64,000 bases of DNA from Mesorhizobium sp. CA8. GTDB lineage: Bacteria > Pseudomonadota > Alphaproteobacteria > Rhizobiales > Rhizobiaceae. Every line of letters starts with the position of its first letter. Position 1 is the stretch's first letter. Where the stretch lies: positions 1-64,000 of the forward strand of contig NZ_JAIUHG010000023.1 in assembly GCF_020164955.1 (NCBI RefSeq), in the 5' to 3' direction. Positions 32,878 through 41,616 of the stretch are shown here, piece after piece. The notes beneath the pieces are model-generated. The model did no database searches, was not told the DNA's origin, and saw only the letters and a list, made by a program, of their open reading frames with translations. The position numbers were made by a program, and so were the translations under genes.

Positions 32878-33432
32878 CTAGCGCTTCAAGGCGAGGCCGA
32901 TGGCGATGAAGCTCCAGCCCTGGAACACCAGGTCGATCGCCAGGAATAGGCCCAGCACCCAGAGGCTGTTCACCGGCCAGCCCAGGGCGATCATCAGGCC
33001 GAGCAGAATGGTGATGATGCCGGCCGCGAGCAGCCATCCCCAGCCTTGCTGCGGCCGGTGACTGAAGGCCACCCAGGACCGCAGAAGCCCCGAAGCGACG
33101 AGCGCGATGGCCAGCAGCAGCGTCAGCACCGCCGAGGCGAGCAACGGGTTGTCGAAGGCGAAAAAGCCGGCGACGGCGTAGAGCAGCCCGCTCAGCAGCC
33201 AGTAGAAGAAACGTCCCCAGGTCTTGACCCCGAAGGCATGGATGATCTCGATGACGCCGGCCATCAGCATCAGCCAGCCGACGACGTAGACCGAGGCGAC
33301 GGTAGCGATGAAAAGATTGCCGAAGGCGATGCCGCCGAAGATGAGCAGCAACACGCCGAGCGCCACGAACCATCCCCATTTGTCCCGCGTCTGGCCGATT
33401 GCGTCTCTGAGTGCATCGCTTGGCAGAGTCAT
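32878..33432 (-). CDS. HdeD family membrane protein (DUF308)
   Basis: A 184-residue inner-membrane protein with six hydrophobic segments arranged as three DUF308 hairpins, as in the acid-resistance protein HdeD. WGWFVALGVLLLIFGGIAF and the closing segment AIDLVFQGWSFIAIGLALKR are typical. GAGGGAG precedes ATG 33432; the frame is open to 33459. It stands alone. A role in acid or envelope stress is the family assumption, not shown here. Confidence 0.9.
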   Translation of the reverse strand: MTLPSDALRDAIGQTRDKWGWFVALGVLLLIFGGIAFGNLFIATVASVYVVGWLMLMAGVIEIIHAFGVKTWGRFFYWLLSGLLYAVAGFFAFDNPLLASAVLTLLLAIALVASGLLRSWVAFSHRPQQGWGWLLAAGIITILLGLMIALGWPVNSLWVLGLFLAIDLVFQGWSFIAIGLALKR

Positions 33433-33521
33433 GGCTTCATCTCCCTCGAAATTCACCACCGGTTGTGCGGCGAGAGGAAGCTAAACCCAATGGTATTGTC
33501 CGTCCAGCAACAGGCGCCGGT

Positions 33522-33557
33522 CCGCCTTGCGGCCGGCCGTCTCCGACCGCAAGGCGG
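33522..33557. terminator. Hairpin at the 3' end of the glycosyltransferase operon
   Basis: CCGCCTTGCGG (33522-33532) pairs exactly with CCGCAAGGCGG (33547-33557), directly after the stop codon of the leftward glycosyltransferase gene. There is no U-run, so this is a 3'-end protecting or terminator-like hairpin rather than a textbook terminator. Confidence 0.55.
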
Positions 33558-34979
33558 TCATCCTCGCGGCGGCCGGGTTTTGTCCGCGAATGGCGCAAGC
33601 GTCGCCTCCAGCGTCTCCCGTCCGGCCTGCTCCCAGCTTCGCGCCACGAATTCTGCGGCCTTCGCCTCGTACGGAGCACGGGCCGCGGGCGAGATGATCC
33701 ACCCCCGCATGGCGTTTTCCCATCCTTCGACGTCGAGCGGTTCAAGACAGAGACCCGACGAGCCGACGACTTCGGCGATGGCTCCGCCCGTAGAGGCGAT
33801 CAGCGCCTTTCCGTAGGCCAGTGCCTCGACGGGCGGCAGCCCATATCCTTCATAGAACGAGGGGTACACGCAGAACGCGCTGTTGCGGTAAAGAAGGGAC
33901 AATGTTGCGTCATCGACATTGTCGAGATGGACAAGGCTACTGCCATAGTCGGGATGGCTGTGAAGCTTCGCCAGGACTTCATCGACCATCCAGCCGCTGC
34001 GGCCGACGAAAATCAGCTTCGTGCCGCTGCGCGCGACCGTTCCGTCAAGGACGAGGCGCCGCCAGACATCCATGAGCAGCGAATGGTTCTTGCGCGGTTC
34101 GATGGTGGAAACAAAGAGGATATAGCGATCCGTCTCGAGCCCGTCCGGCAGGCGGCCGTCCGCCTTCGACTTGCGGGCGCTGTCGCAGCCGAGAGGGACA
34201 AGTCTCAGTTCCGGCAGGTGGATGCCGAGCTTGGCGGCATATTCCTCGACATCGGTGGTGACGCGCCTCGAAGTCAGGATGAAGCGGTCTGCCAGCCTGA
34301 TCGCCAGCTTCACATAGTCCGTGAATCTCTTGACGTCGTGCGGCTTGTACCATTCGGGAAACTGGATCGGAATGATGTCGTTCAAGAGCACGATGAGCTT
34401 TGCCCCGGCGGAGCGCGCCTCGCGCGATATGACTGCGACATCGGTATGCACCCAGTCGCTGTTCATCAGGAGCAGATGGTCGCCGGGCGAAAGATTGTAT
34501 TTGTCGCCGGCCACCGTCCGGAGTGGGACGATCCGGGTGCGCGAACCGTCCTCGCGAGCGACTTGCCGCCGCTCGTTTTCCTTCATCAGCCGGTTTTCGA
34601 TCCGCTTAAGGAAACCAAGAAAAGGGCTGCCGGGATTGCGCCGGCCGAACGCGCCGATTTCCGTTATCAGGACACGGCGCGGTTTTATGATCGCCATCAG
34701 CAATCGCCGCGCCCGGTTCGGCCAGCGATCGTAAAACCGCATCTTGATGCGCGCCGGGTCGGGATAGAAACTCATGTCGCACGAGATGTCGCCGGCGATG
34801 ATTTCTGCCGCCATCTGCGGCGAAACCTGCCTGAGGACCCGCTCGATCGGGTCGAACACGGTGAACGCCACCTCGGCGGCCTTGAACGCGGCCGCGGTGT
34901 AGTGCCGCTGCACGCGGACCAGGCCGACCGGAGGGCCGAGCCAGCGCGCCATGCTCGTGAGATCGACGACAAGCCGCAT
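33558..34979 (-). CDS. Glycosyltransferase family 4 (GT-B)
   Basis: A 473-residue GT-B glycosyltransferase. The C-terminal domain (about 280-440) has VSTIEPRKNHSLLMDVW, FVGRSGWMVDEV, and the donor-binding PSFYEGYGLPPVEALAYG with the conserved EX7E motif. The N-terminal half (about 1-270) opens with MRLVVDLTSMARW and has no signal peptide. This C-terminal style resembles mannosyl- or fucosyl-transferases of surface polysaccharide clusters. It is last of a leftward set with a GT2 enzyme and a GT-A-like protein; the gap to the GT2 gene is 13 bp. Confidence 0.92.
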   Translation of the reverse strand: MRLVVDLTSMARWLGPPVGLVRVQRHYTAAAFKAAEVAFTVFDPIERVLRQVSPQMAAEIIAGDISCDMSFYPDPARIKMRFYDRWPNRARRLLMAIIKPRRVLITEIGAFGRRNPGSPFLGFLKRIENRLMKENERRQVAREDGSRTRIVPLRTVAGDKYNLSPGDHLLLMNSDWVHTDVAVISREARSAGAKLIVLLNDIIPIQFPEWYKPHDVKRFTDYVKLAIRLADRFILTSRRVTTDVEEYAAKLGIHLPELRLVPLGCDSARKSKADGRLPDGLETDRYILFVSTIEPRKNHSLLMDVWRRLVLDGTVARSGTKLIFVGRSGWMVDEVLAKLHSHPDYGSSLVHLDNVDDATLSLLYRNSAFCVYPSFYEGYGLPPVEALAYGKALIASTGGAIAEVVGSSGLCLEPLDVEGWENAMRGWIISPAARAPYEAKAAEFVARSWEQAGRETLEATLAPFADKTRPPRG

Positions 34980-34992
34980 CAGCCGGGCCGCA

Positions 34993-35958
34993 TCAGTTCG
35001 GCCGCATCTTTGCAGGGCGCGCGATCATCCTGCGCCAGGCCAGTCGAGGTCCGAGTGCGAGCGTCCTGAAAGAGGGGGCGCCGACAGCCGCGAGGAACAG
35101 CAGCTTGCACGTGACGGCCATGGGTATGCCCGCGGTTCGCAACAGCAACTCGATGTCGCGTCTTTCCAGGCTGGAGACGCCGACCCCCGTGGCGGCCCGC
35201 CATGCCAGAAAACCTGCAATGGCCTGCGCGGGCTGGCCGTTCGCGTCGAACGGCTCGGAACGATGGCGACGCAACAGCGCCGACTGCCTGGCCAGTGCCG
35301 CGGCCGCCTTTTGCTGGTCCTGCTTCATGCGCGATACTTGTCCCGGATGCGATCTCAGCTTCACCAGCGGCACTTCCATATTGGCCAGTTTTCCCGTCTC
35401 GGAAAGCCGCAGCCATAGATCGTAGTCTTCGGCATAGGTGAAGGCGTGACGGTAGCCTCCCGCGCGCCGGACCGCCTCGGTCCGGAACATCACCGTCGGA
35501 TGAAGCATGGGATTATACCTGGCAAGCGCGTCCCGCAACGGGCCCTTGCCGGTGGGGACGTCGATCGGCCTCAGCAGCTTTCCGTCCCGGTCGATCTGCA
35601 GTCCCGCCGTACCGAGCAACTGCAAATCGGGATCCGCCTCGAAACACGCCACCTGCAGGCGCAACCTGTCGGGCAGCGAGACGTCGTCGCAATCCATGCG
35701 CGCCACAAGAGGGGCCCGTGCGAGCGAAATCCCCATGTTCAGCGCATCGACGATCCCTTTGCCGCGGTTGGCGACAACCTTGACGCGGCCATCACGGTCG
35801 CTGATCGACGTTGCGATCGCGGCGCTGTCATCGCAAGATCCATCGTCGACGACGATGACCTCAAGATCCGCCAGATCCTGGTCCAGGATGCTTTGCAGGG
35901 CCTCGCCGACATATTGTGCGCCGTCTCGCACCGGAATGATTACGCTTACTGTCGGCAA
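34993..35958 (-). CDS. Glycosyltransferase family 2 (GT-A)
   Basis: About 321 residues. The GT-A core starts almost at the N-terminus: VSVIIPVRDGAQYVGEAL, then VVDDGSCDDS, VARMDCDDVSLPDR with the DxD metal site, and the acceptor-side Y-AEDYDLWLRL motif near residue 200. I chose TTG at 35958, with AAGGA 8 bp upstream, because the in-frame ATG (36138) would overlap the preceding gene by 71 bp and add 60 unlikely residues. It probably adds a sugar during O-antigen or exopolysaccharide repeat synthesis. It lies between a GT-A-like gene and a GT4 gene. Confidence 0.88.
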   Translation of the reverse strand: MPTVSVIIPVRDGAQYVGEALQSILDQDLADLEVIVVDDGSCDDSAAIATSISDRDGRVKVVANRGKGIVDALNMGISLARAPLVARMDCDDVSLPDRLRLQVACFEADPDLQLLGTAGLQIDRDGKLLRPIDVPTGKGPLRDALARYNPMLHPTVMFRTEAVRRAGGYRHAFTYAEDYDLWLRLSETGKLANMEVPLVKLRSHPGQVSRMKQDQQKAAAALARQSALLRRHRSEPFDANGQPAQAIAGFLAWRAATGVGVSSLERRDIELLLRTAGIPMAVTCKLLFLAAVGAPSFRTLALGPRLAWRRMIARPAKMRPN

Positions 35959-36067
35959 TAGAATGGTCCTTGCGATAGCCGGCCGGGATAGGATGGCCGT
36001 TAAATTGCCGGGTGTCGGCAGCCTGATCTCAAAATTCCATTCCAAAGTTCCATCGATCTGTCGACTG

Positions 36068-37078
36068 TCAATTTCTTTGTCTGGCTGATCCGAGCGAGAC
36101 CTCAAGGGCGGGGGCGAGCAGCCGCAGGACCGCTTCACGCTTTTTCGCCTTCAACGACGGGTCGCCGTCGAGGCCGACTTCATGAAGCCAGCTACCCCGC
36201 CATTCGCAATAGGCCCGTCTGAGCTCAATCCCCGGCAAGGCGGCGAATGCAGTTATTGGCCGTTGCGGCACCGTGTTCGGGTCCGCATCCCGATAGAGCA
36301 CCTCCCAATTGGCTCCGCCGGTGTCGAGGCCGGCGAACCAGTCGAGCGCGAAGTCCAGAGGCTCGCGGCCGACGGCGTCAAATCGAAAGAAACAATAGCC
36401 GGCCCACAAATACCATCGCGCGCCTGCCCAGCGCAGATCGCCGTAAAAAGCCGTGGCCTCAAGAGGTTCGAAGGGGTCGCATGCCTGCGTCGGGAAAAGA
36501 TCCTGGTCCAGGAATCCGAACGCGGCCGGTGCAGCAGGCTTCAGGACATTGTGCCACATCCAGTTGAGCGCCGCGCTGTGCGACCGGCTCGGGTTTTTCA
36601 CAGTCCACGGATTGGCTGGCAGCCTGATATAGACGGCGCCATGGTCCGCGCAAACCCGCCTGTTGTCGTCTGCGGAAGCCTCGCTGATGCTGTTGTCGGC
36701 GACGATGTGGAGATCGTGGCGAACAAGTTCTCCCGTCAGCCGCAATTGCAGCTCCAGGCATTGGGCATCGCCAAAGGCGACCGTCAGCAGGACATGGCGG
36801 CCTCGGACGGCGGCACGGATATCACGGATATCGCCACCCGTGGCCGGCTGACGCACAAAGCTCCGGTCGATTCTCCGGTAACGGGCAGTTTTGATGGCAT
36901 GCAGCAGCGGCTGCAGCCTCAGCCACTGCCGCCAGTCATATTCGCGTAGGGCCTTCGGCACGGCTATCGCGGCTTTCCGCCGGGGCCGGCTTGGCAGCCG
37001 CGATCGCCCTGTGGAATTTTCATGGGCGCGCTCCAGCAGGGTTCTTTTGGGAAAAAGCTTGAACCCGAAAGCATCCAA
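36068..37078 (-). CDS. Putative GT-A-fold glycosyltransferase, family unclear
   Basis: Up to 336 residues; I do not recognise a named family. The middle has features of a GT-A enzyme: VLLTVAFGDAQCLELQL, DNSISEASADDN, SHSAALNWMWHNVL and then FGFLDQDLFP near residue 195 as a DxD-like metal site, followed by Trp/Tyr-rich sequence. The start is uncertain: TTG 37078 has no good Shine-Dalgarno and internal GTG codons are possible. It is first of a leftward glycosyltransferase set and divergent from a WaaG-like gene, so a role in LPS or surface polysaccharide assembly is likely. Confidence 0.7.
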   Translation of the reverse strand: MDAFGFKLFPKRTLLERAHENSTGRSRLPSRPRRKAAIAVPKALREYDWRQWLRLQPLLHAIKTARYRRIDRSFVRQPATGGDIRDIRAAVRGRHVLLTVAFGDAQCLELQLRLTGELVRHDLHIVADNSISEASADDNRRVCADHGAVYIRLPANPWTVKNPSRSHSAALNWMWHNVLKPAAPAAFGFLDQDLFPTQACDPFEPLEATAFYGDLRWAGARWYLWAGYCFFRFDAVGREPLDFALDWFAGLDTGGANWEVLYRDADPNTVPQRPITAFAALPGIELRRAYCEWRGSWLHEVGLDGDPSLKAKKREAVLRLLAPALEVSLGSARQRN

Positions 37079-37232
37079 GTCTCTTGATAACCGGCTATAT
37101 ACAGCATATTCGTGATTTCAACACGACCAACATTTGAGCGCCGGCCGTGTTTGTTTGAATGGGGAAGTCTGGGGCGCACCCGGAGTCTCTCTCGGTCGAT
37201 CTTGGGGGTAAGGCGGCGCTCCGGAAAATGTG

Positions 37233-38351
37233 ATGAGAATCTGTTGTGCAATCTCTGCCCTCTTTATGAACGGGGGTCTGCAGAGAGATTGTCTGAATAT
37301 CAGTGACCGACTGGTGGAGCGCGGCCATAGCGTGACGATCCTGACGACACGCCAGGTCGGTCATGTCGAGAGTTCGGCGACCATAAAAGTCCATGCGGTA
37401 CGGGTTCTCTCCAACCCTGGTACCGAATATGCGCTGGGAAGGACCGTGTTGGCGGCCAGGCGCGACTTCGACTGCGTGGTCGGTTTCAACAAAATGGCCG
37501 GCCTGGATATCTACTATGCCGGCGACCCGCCTTATTTTGCGTCGAAGCTCGGATGGTGGCGGCCGTTTTCCCCCCGCTTCATGCGCCAGCAGAACCTCGA
37601 ATCGATGATCTTTGCCCCCGGCAACGCCGCGCAGATCATAGCGCTCAGCGAACAGCAGGCAGCGCTTTACCGCGGCTTTTGGCGAACCGAGGAATCGCGC
37701 GTTCACGTCGTCGGGCCGACGCTCGATCCGAAACGCCGCAGGCCGGACCTGCTGACTGTCGACCGCAATGAGATCCGCGATCGTTTCGGGCTTCCCCGCG
37801 AGGCGGTCATCGCCTTGACCATCGCCAATCGATTGAAGGTGAAGGGTCTCGACCGGGCGGTAAAGGCTCTTCAGCCGTTTCCGGGCATCCATTGGCTGAT
37901 TGCCGGCCTTCGAAAGAACAGCGAGGAAGAGACGCGGCTTCGCGGCCTGATTGCCAAATCCGGCATGTCGGAACGGGTTACGCTCTTGGGTATCCAGGAA
38001 GATATTCCGGCGATCGTGGTTGTGAGCGATTTCATGCTCCATGCGGCTCGCCTGGAAAATACCGGCACGGTGATCCTCGAGGCGCTCGCGAATGGCCTGC
38101 CGGTCATCGCCTCGGACGCTTGCGGATATGCAAAATATGTCGAGGCCAGCGGGGCTGGACTGGTCGTGGCCAATCGCGACGATCCCGAAATCTGGCAGCA
38201 GGCGATCCGGAAAGCCGGCGATCCGGCGGTCCGTGCGCAATGGCGCGAGGCGGCCATTGCCTACGGCGCGTCAAACTCGCTTACCGGCGGATTGGAAACG
38301 GCCTGTGACCTGATAGAGACGTCGCGCCACAACCGGCGCGCCGTAGCATGA
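37233..38351 (+). CDS. waaG: WaaG-like glycosyltransferase family 4 (LPS core)
   Basis: A 372-residue GT-B enzyme similar in pattern to E. coli WaaG (RfaG), which adds the first outer-core glucose to LPS heptose on the cytoplasmic face. Shared landmarks are NGGLQRDCLNISDRLVERGH near the N-terminus, VVGFNKMAGLDIYYAGDPPY near residues 82-102, and ENTGTVILEALANGLPV-type EX7E donor motif followed by ACGYAKYV. ATG 37233 is used; a GTG three bases upstream is possible. It is divergent from the three-gene glycosyltransferase set. The sugar in this organism's core may differ from glucose. Confidence 0.85.
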   Translation: MRICCAISALFMNGGLQRDCLNISDRLVERGHSVTILTTRQVGHVESSATIKVHAVRVLSNPGTEYALGRTVLAARRDFDCVVGFNKMAGLDIYYAGDPPYFASKLGWWRPFSPRFMRQQNLESMIFAPGNAAQIIALSEQQAALYRGFWRTEESRVHVVGPTLDPKRRRPDLLTVDRNEIRDRFGLPREAVIALTIANRLKVKGLDRAVKALQPFPGIHWLIAGLRKNSEEETRLRGLIAKSGMSERVTLLGIQEDIPAIVVVSDFMLHAARLENTGTVILEALANGLPVIASDACGYAKYVEASGAGLVVANRDDPEIWQQAIRKAGDPAVRAQWREAAIAYGASNSLTGGLETACDLIETSRHNRRAVA

Positions 38352-38358
38352 AATCTAG

Positions 38359-38379
38359 GCAAGCGGTTACCGTTTGCCA
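38359..38379. terminator. Hairpin downstream of the waaG-like gene
   Basis: GGCAAGCGG-TTA-CCGTTTGCC starts 8 bp after the stop codon: a 9-bp stem with one G-U pair and a 3-base loop, followed by AAAGG rather than a U-run. The rest of 38380-38596 shows no gene. Confidence 0.5.
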
Positions 38380-38596
38380 AAGGCCCTGCCGCTGAAGAGC
38401 ATCATCACGTAAGGACGATCGCCGCCGGCCGATCGGGCCCGTCATGGCCCCGCCGTGTCGGACTTCTCTCCACATGTGGCCGGCGCATCCTGTCGTTGCG
38501 AAGGTATCCCCAAATGGCACCGCGATCCTTCGCTGCTATTGCAAAGATACGCCGAAGCTGGTGTCATCCTGTTTTGCACGACTGTGAGGTACGGTG

Positions 38597-40147
38597 ATGA
38601 CGCGCTCCTCTGGGATTGCCCTGTTTTCCTCAACTTTCGTTCTGTGCGCTGCCGCTTCAGCGTCCGCTTCCGCAGCCCAGCCCGGCGATCCCCCGGACGG
38701 CATGCCAAAAATAGAAACGGTGGTTGTCATCTTCGCGGAGAACCGCGCCTTCGACAATCTTTACGGCCATTTTCCCGGTGCCGAGGGCATCGACAAGGCT
38801 AGCAAGGAAAGTCTTGAGCAGCGTGACCGTGACGGTTCGGTGCTCTCCGAGCTTCCGCCGGTATGGGACGGGCTGACTGCCAAGGGCGTCACGCCGCCGG
38901 TGACGCAGGCGATGACGGAGCACCTTCCGAACGCGCCGTTCACCGTGAACGACGCGAAAGGTTTCAACGTCCCGCTCAACGCCACAACGCACGATCTCTG
39001 GCACCGCTATTACCAGAACCAGATGCAGATCAACGGCGGCAAGAATGACATGTTCGTCGCCTGGGGCGATTCAGGCGCCATGCCGATGAGCAATTGGGAC
39101 ATCTCCAAGGGGGATATGTGGGCCGTTGCGCAGAAGTACGTTCTGGCCGATCATTTCTTCATGGGTGGCTTCGGCGGCTCTTTTTTCAACCATCAGTGGC
39201 TGATCTGCGCCTGCGCGCCTTACTACGCAAATGCCGACAAAAGCACGGCCAAGCCATCGATCGCGGTGACGGACGATAGCGGCACGGCGCTGAAGCTCGC
39301 CGACAATTCACCGAAATCGGCGCGCGACGGCATCCCGAAATTCGTTTCCGATGGCAATCTGACGCCGGATTTCTACGCGGTGAACACGATGCAGCCGCCT
39401 TACCAGCCCAGCGGCAACGATCCGGCGCCGGGCGGCGATCCGCGCCTGGCGGATCCGGCCAAGCCGACGACCCTGCCACCGCAGACCGAGCCGACCATCG
39501 GCGACATGCTGAGCCTCAAGCACGTCAGCTGGGCCTGGTATTCGGGTGCCTGGCAATACACGCTTGAACACGGCAACCACACGCCGATCCCGAATTTTCA
39601 GTACCACCACCAGCCGTTCAACTATTACGCCAACTTCGCGCCGGGCACTGAAGCCAGGCGTGAACATCTGCGCGATGCCGGACTGGGCGGCGTGAGCTTC
39701 ATCCAGGCGATCGACGATGGCGTCCTGCCGCAGGTTTCTTTCTACAAGCCCCAGGGCAATCTCAACGAGCATTCCGGCTATGCCGACATCCAGGCCGGCG
39801 ACCGCCATATCGCCGATGTCATCGCGCATCTGGAGAAGAGCCCGCAATGGCCGCATATGCTGGTCGTCATCACGTATGACGAGAATGGCGGCATCTGGGA
39901 CCATGTCGCGCCGCCCAAGGGCGATCGCTGGGGCCCGGGCACGCGCATCCCGGCAATCATCGTTTCGCCCTTCGCCAAACACGGCTATGTCGATCATACG
40001 CCCTATGACACGACCTCGATCCTTCGCTTCATTACCGAGCGCTTCGAATTGCCCGTGCTGCACGGCATAGTGGTTCGCGACCGAGCCGTTGCGGCGCATG
40101 GCGAGCCAACGCTCGGCGACCTTACCGGCGGGCTCGAGCTGAATTGA
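38597..40147 (+). CDS. AcpA/phospholipase C family phosphoesterase, secreted
   Basis: A 516-residue exported phosphoesterase of the bacterial phospholipase C / AcpA acid phosphatase family. A signal peptide with hydrophobic core LFSSTFVLCAAASASASAAQ ends near residue 26. The alkaline-phosphatase-like fold shows VVIFAENRAFDNLYGHFPG (catalytic/metal Asn-Asp region), NHQWLICACAPYY, VVITYDENGGIWDHVAPP (metal Asp/His) and GTRIPAIIVSPFAKHGYVDH in order. ATG 38597 follows GAGGT. It likely releases phosphate from phospholipids or phosphomonoesters in the periplasm. It overlaps by one base (TGATG) a reading frame that contains a 70-residue protein. Confidence 0.92.
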   Translation: MTRSSGIALFSSTFVLCAAASASASAAQPGDPPDGMPKIETVVVIFAENRAFDNLYGHFPGAEGIDKASKESLEQRDRDGSVLSELPPVWDGLTAKGVTPPVTQAMTEHLPNAPFTVNDAKGFNVPLNATTHDLWHRYYQNQMQINGGKNDMFVAWGDSGAMPMSNWDISKGDMWAVAQKYVLADHFFMGGFGGSFFNHQWLICACAPYYANADKSTAKPSIAVTDDSGTALKLADNSPKSARDGIPKFVSDGNLTPDFYAVNTMQPPYQPSGNDPAPGGDPRLADPAKPTTLPPQTEPTIGDMLSLKHVSWAWYSGAWQYTLEHGNHTPIPNFQYHHQPFNYYANFAPGTEARREHLRDAGLGGVSFIQAIDDGVLPQVSFYKPQGNLNEHSGYADIQAGDRHIADVIAHLEKSPQWPHMLVVITYDENGGIWDHVAPPKGDRWGPGTRIPAIIVSPFAKHGYVDHTPYDTTSILRFITERFELPVLHGIVVRDRAVAAHGEPTLGDLTGGLELN

Positions 40148-40170
40148 TGGCCCGCATCCGGAGGTCGAGG

Positions 40171-40383
40171 ATGGACGCTGACAGGATTGTCGCGCTGGTC
40201 ACCGCCGGCGGCATCGAACTCACCGACCGCCGGCGCAACGTCAGGAACGACGGCTGGTCACTGAGCTTCGCCAACGGTGCCACGGTGGAGGTGGGCGACG
40301 ACGGCAATGTGCGTATTGGCGGAAAAGGCACCAAGGCCGTGGCGGGGCTGCTGGACCTTCCGGTCGCGCCGCGCAGCACCTGA
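40171..40383 (+). CDS. Small protein downstream of the phosphoesterase, unknown
   Basis: A 70-residue acidic-basic protein (MDADRIVALVTAGGIELTD start) with no signal peptide or membrane segment. ATG 40171 has a strong GGAGG 6 bp upstream; an in-frame ATG at 40147 overlaps the phosphoesterase stop but lacks one. It contains a repeated strand-like pattern (WSLSFANGATVEVGDDGNVRI) suggestive of a small beta domain. Co-transcribed with the phosphoesterase by position. I do not recognise a family. Confidence 0.7.
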   Translation: MDADRIVALVTAGGIELTDRRRNVRNDGWSLSFANGATVEVGDDGNVRIGGKGTKAVAGLLDLPVAPRST

Positions 40384-40514
40384 TCCGGTAGCCGTTCTCA
40401 TATCTCGCAGCTGCCGTCCACGTTGCGGATTTTAAGTCAAATTTTACCGAATGCACGGCATGGCTTGAGCGCTGGCGAGTGGTGCTGCCGGCGCGTTCCG
40501 CGTAAGGGGTGACG

Positions 40515-41312
40515 ATGCGTATTGTCGGGAAGATTCCTCTGGCCGTCGCCATGAGCCTGCTCGCCGCGACTGTCGCTCAGGCGGGCGAAGGCGGCTGGAT
40601 ATCCGGCGACTGGTATCTCACACTCGGCGCCACGGGGCTCGTCGCGCCGAACTTCGAGGGCGGCAAGAAATACATGCTCAGCGCCCAGCCGATCATCTCG
40701 CTCGGAAAGGTCGGCCCCGAGGCGCGCTTTGCCTCGCGCAACGACAACATCTCGCTGGCGCTGATCGATGACGGTTCCGTTCGCGCCGGCCTGACCGGTA
40801 AGTTCCTATTCGCGCGCGAGAGCGACGACGAACTGAAAGGCCTCGATCCGGTGCGCTGGGGCGGCGAGGCGGGTGGCTTCTTCGAATTCTATCCGCTGGA
40901 TTGGGTGAGGGCACGGGCGGAGCTGCGGCACGGCATTCGAGCCCATAACGGTTTCGTCGCGGACATCGCGGCCGACGCCTTCTACGACGTCACGCCGACC
41001 ATCCGCATTTCCGGCGGCCCGCGCGTCTCCTTCGCCTCGTCCGACTATTTCGATGCTTATTACGGCGTCAACGCCAAGGAAGCGGCAGCTTCGGGCTTGA
41101 GCGAGTATCATCCGGGCGGCGGCGTGAAGTCGACAGGCCTCGGCGGCGCGATCACCTGGAAGGTGACCGAGCCGATGACGGCGAGCGTCTTCACCGAATA
41201 TTCGCGCCTGATGGGGCCGGCTGCCGATTCCAGCCTGGTCAAGGAACGGGGCGACCGCAACCAGTGGACCTTCGGTGTCTCGACCTCTTACCGCTTCAAT
41301 TTCACGATGTAG
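40515..41312 (+). CDS. MipA/OmpV family outer membrane protein
   Basis: A 265-residue outer-membrane beta-barrel of the MipA/OmpV family (MltA-interacting protein). A signal peptide (IPLAVAMSLLAATVAQAG) is cleaved near residue 24. The mature protein has alternating amphipathic strands and ends in a terminal aromatic strand, TSYRFNFTM. ATG 40515 follows AAGGGGTG. Family members act as scaffolds or porins in envelope remodelling; the substrate here is unknown. Confidence 0.88.
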   Translation: MRIVGKIPLAVAMSLLAATVAQAGEGGWISGDWYLTLGATGLVAPNFEGGKKYMLSAQPIISLGKVGPEARFASRNDNISLALIDDGSVRAGLTGKFLFARESDDELKGLDPVRWGGEAGGFFEFYPLDWVRARAELRHGIRAHNGFVADIAADAFYDVTPTIRISGGPRVSFASSDYFDAYYGVNAKEAAASGLSEYHPGGGVKSTGLGGAITWKVTEPMTASVFTEYSRLMGPAADSSLVKERGDRNQWTFGVSTSYRFNFTM

Positions 41313-41383
41313 GTCGCGAAAGCGGCCTCATGCCTTCAAATCCGCGCTTTATTCCTGCCGCGCCATCCGCTAAAAGCCACGCC

Positions 41384-41452
41384 ATGACGAGCTTTTCGCG
41401 CCTTTTCGCGATCGCGATACGAATTACGGGCCCGGTGTTCCGGGCGGCCTGA
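41384..41452 (+). CDS. Possible isoleucine-rich leader peptide upstream of ileS
   Basis: A 22-codon frame from ATG 41384 to TGA 41450 encodes a peptide with FAIAIRITGP. Within five codons it uses ATC, ATA and ATT, all three Ile codons, two of them rare in this GC-rich genome. Its 3' part overlaps a hairpin GCCCGG-TGTT-CCGGGC, and a T6 run lies near 41496. No good Shine-Dalgarno precedes it and the longer frame is open to 41264. Transcription attenuation of ileS is an inference only. Confidence 0.3.
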   Translation: MTSFSRLFAIAIRITGPVFRAA

Positions 41453-41512
41453 GCGCCGCTGGAGCCGCCGGGAGTTTTCGCGCGCGCCCCTCGCGTTTTT
41501 TCATGAACATCA

Positions 41513-41560
41513 ACGCATATCGCCCGAAGGTGGCTTCCGTTTCGGGAAAACGATATGCGT
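41513..41560. repeat. Rhizobial short palindromic repeat upstream of ileS
   Basis: ACGCATATCG (41513-41522) pairs with CGATATGCGT (41551-41560), and CCCGAA (41523-41528) with TTCGGG (41541-41546). The design matches short palindromes that recur between rhizobial genes. It lies 57 bp before the ileS start and would sit in its leader RNA. Confidence 0.7.
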
Positions 41561-41616
41561 CAAAGCAAGACTTGACGCCCGGCTTTTGTCGTCGGGTACC
41601 CTGAGATGGCAGATCA

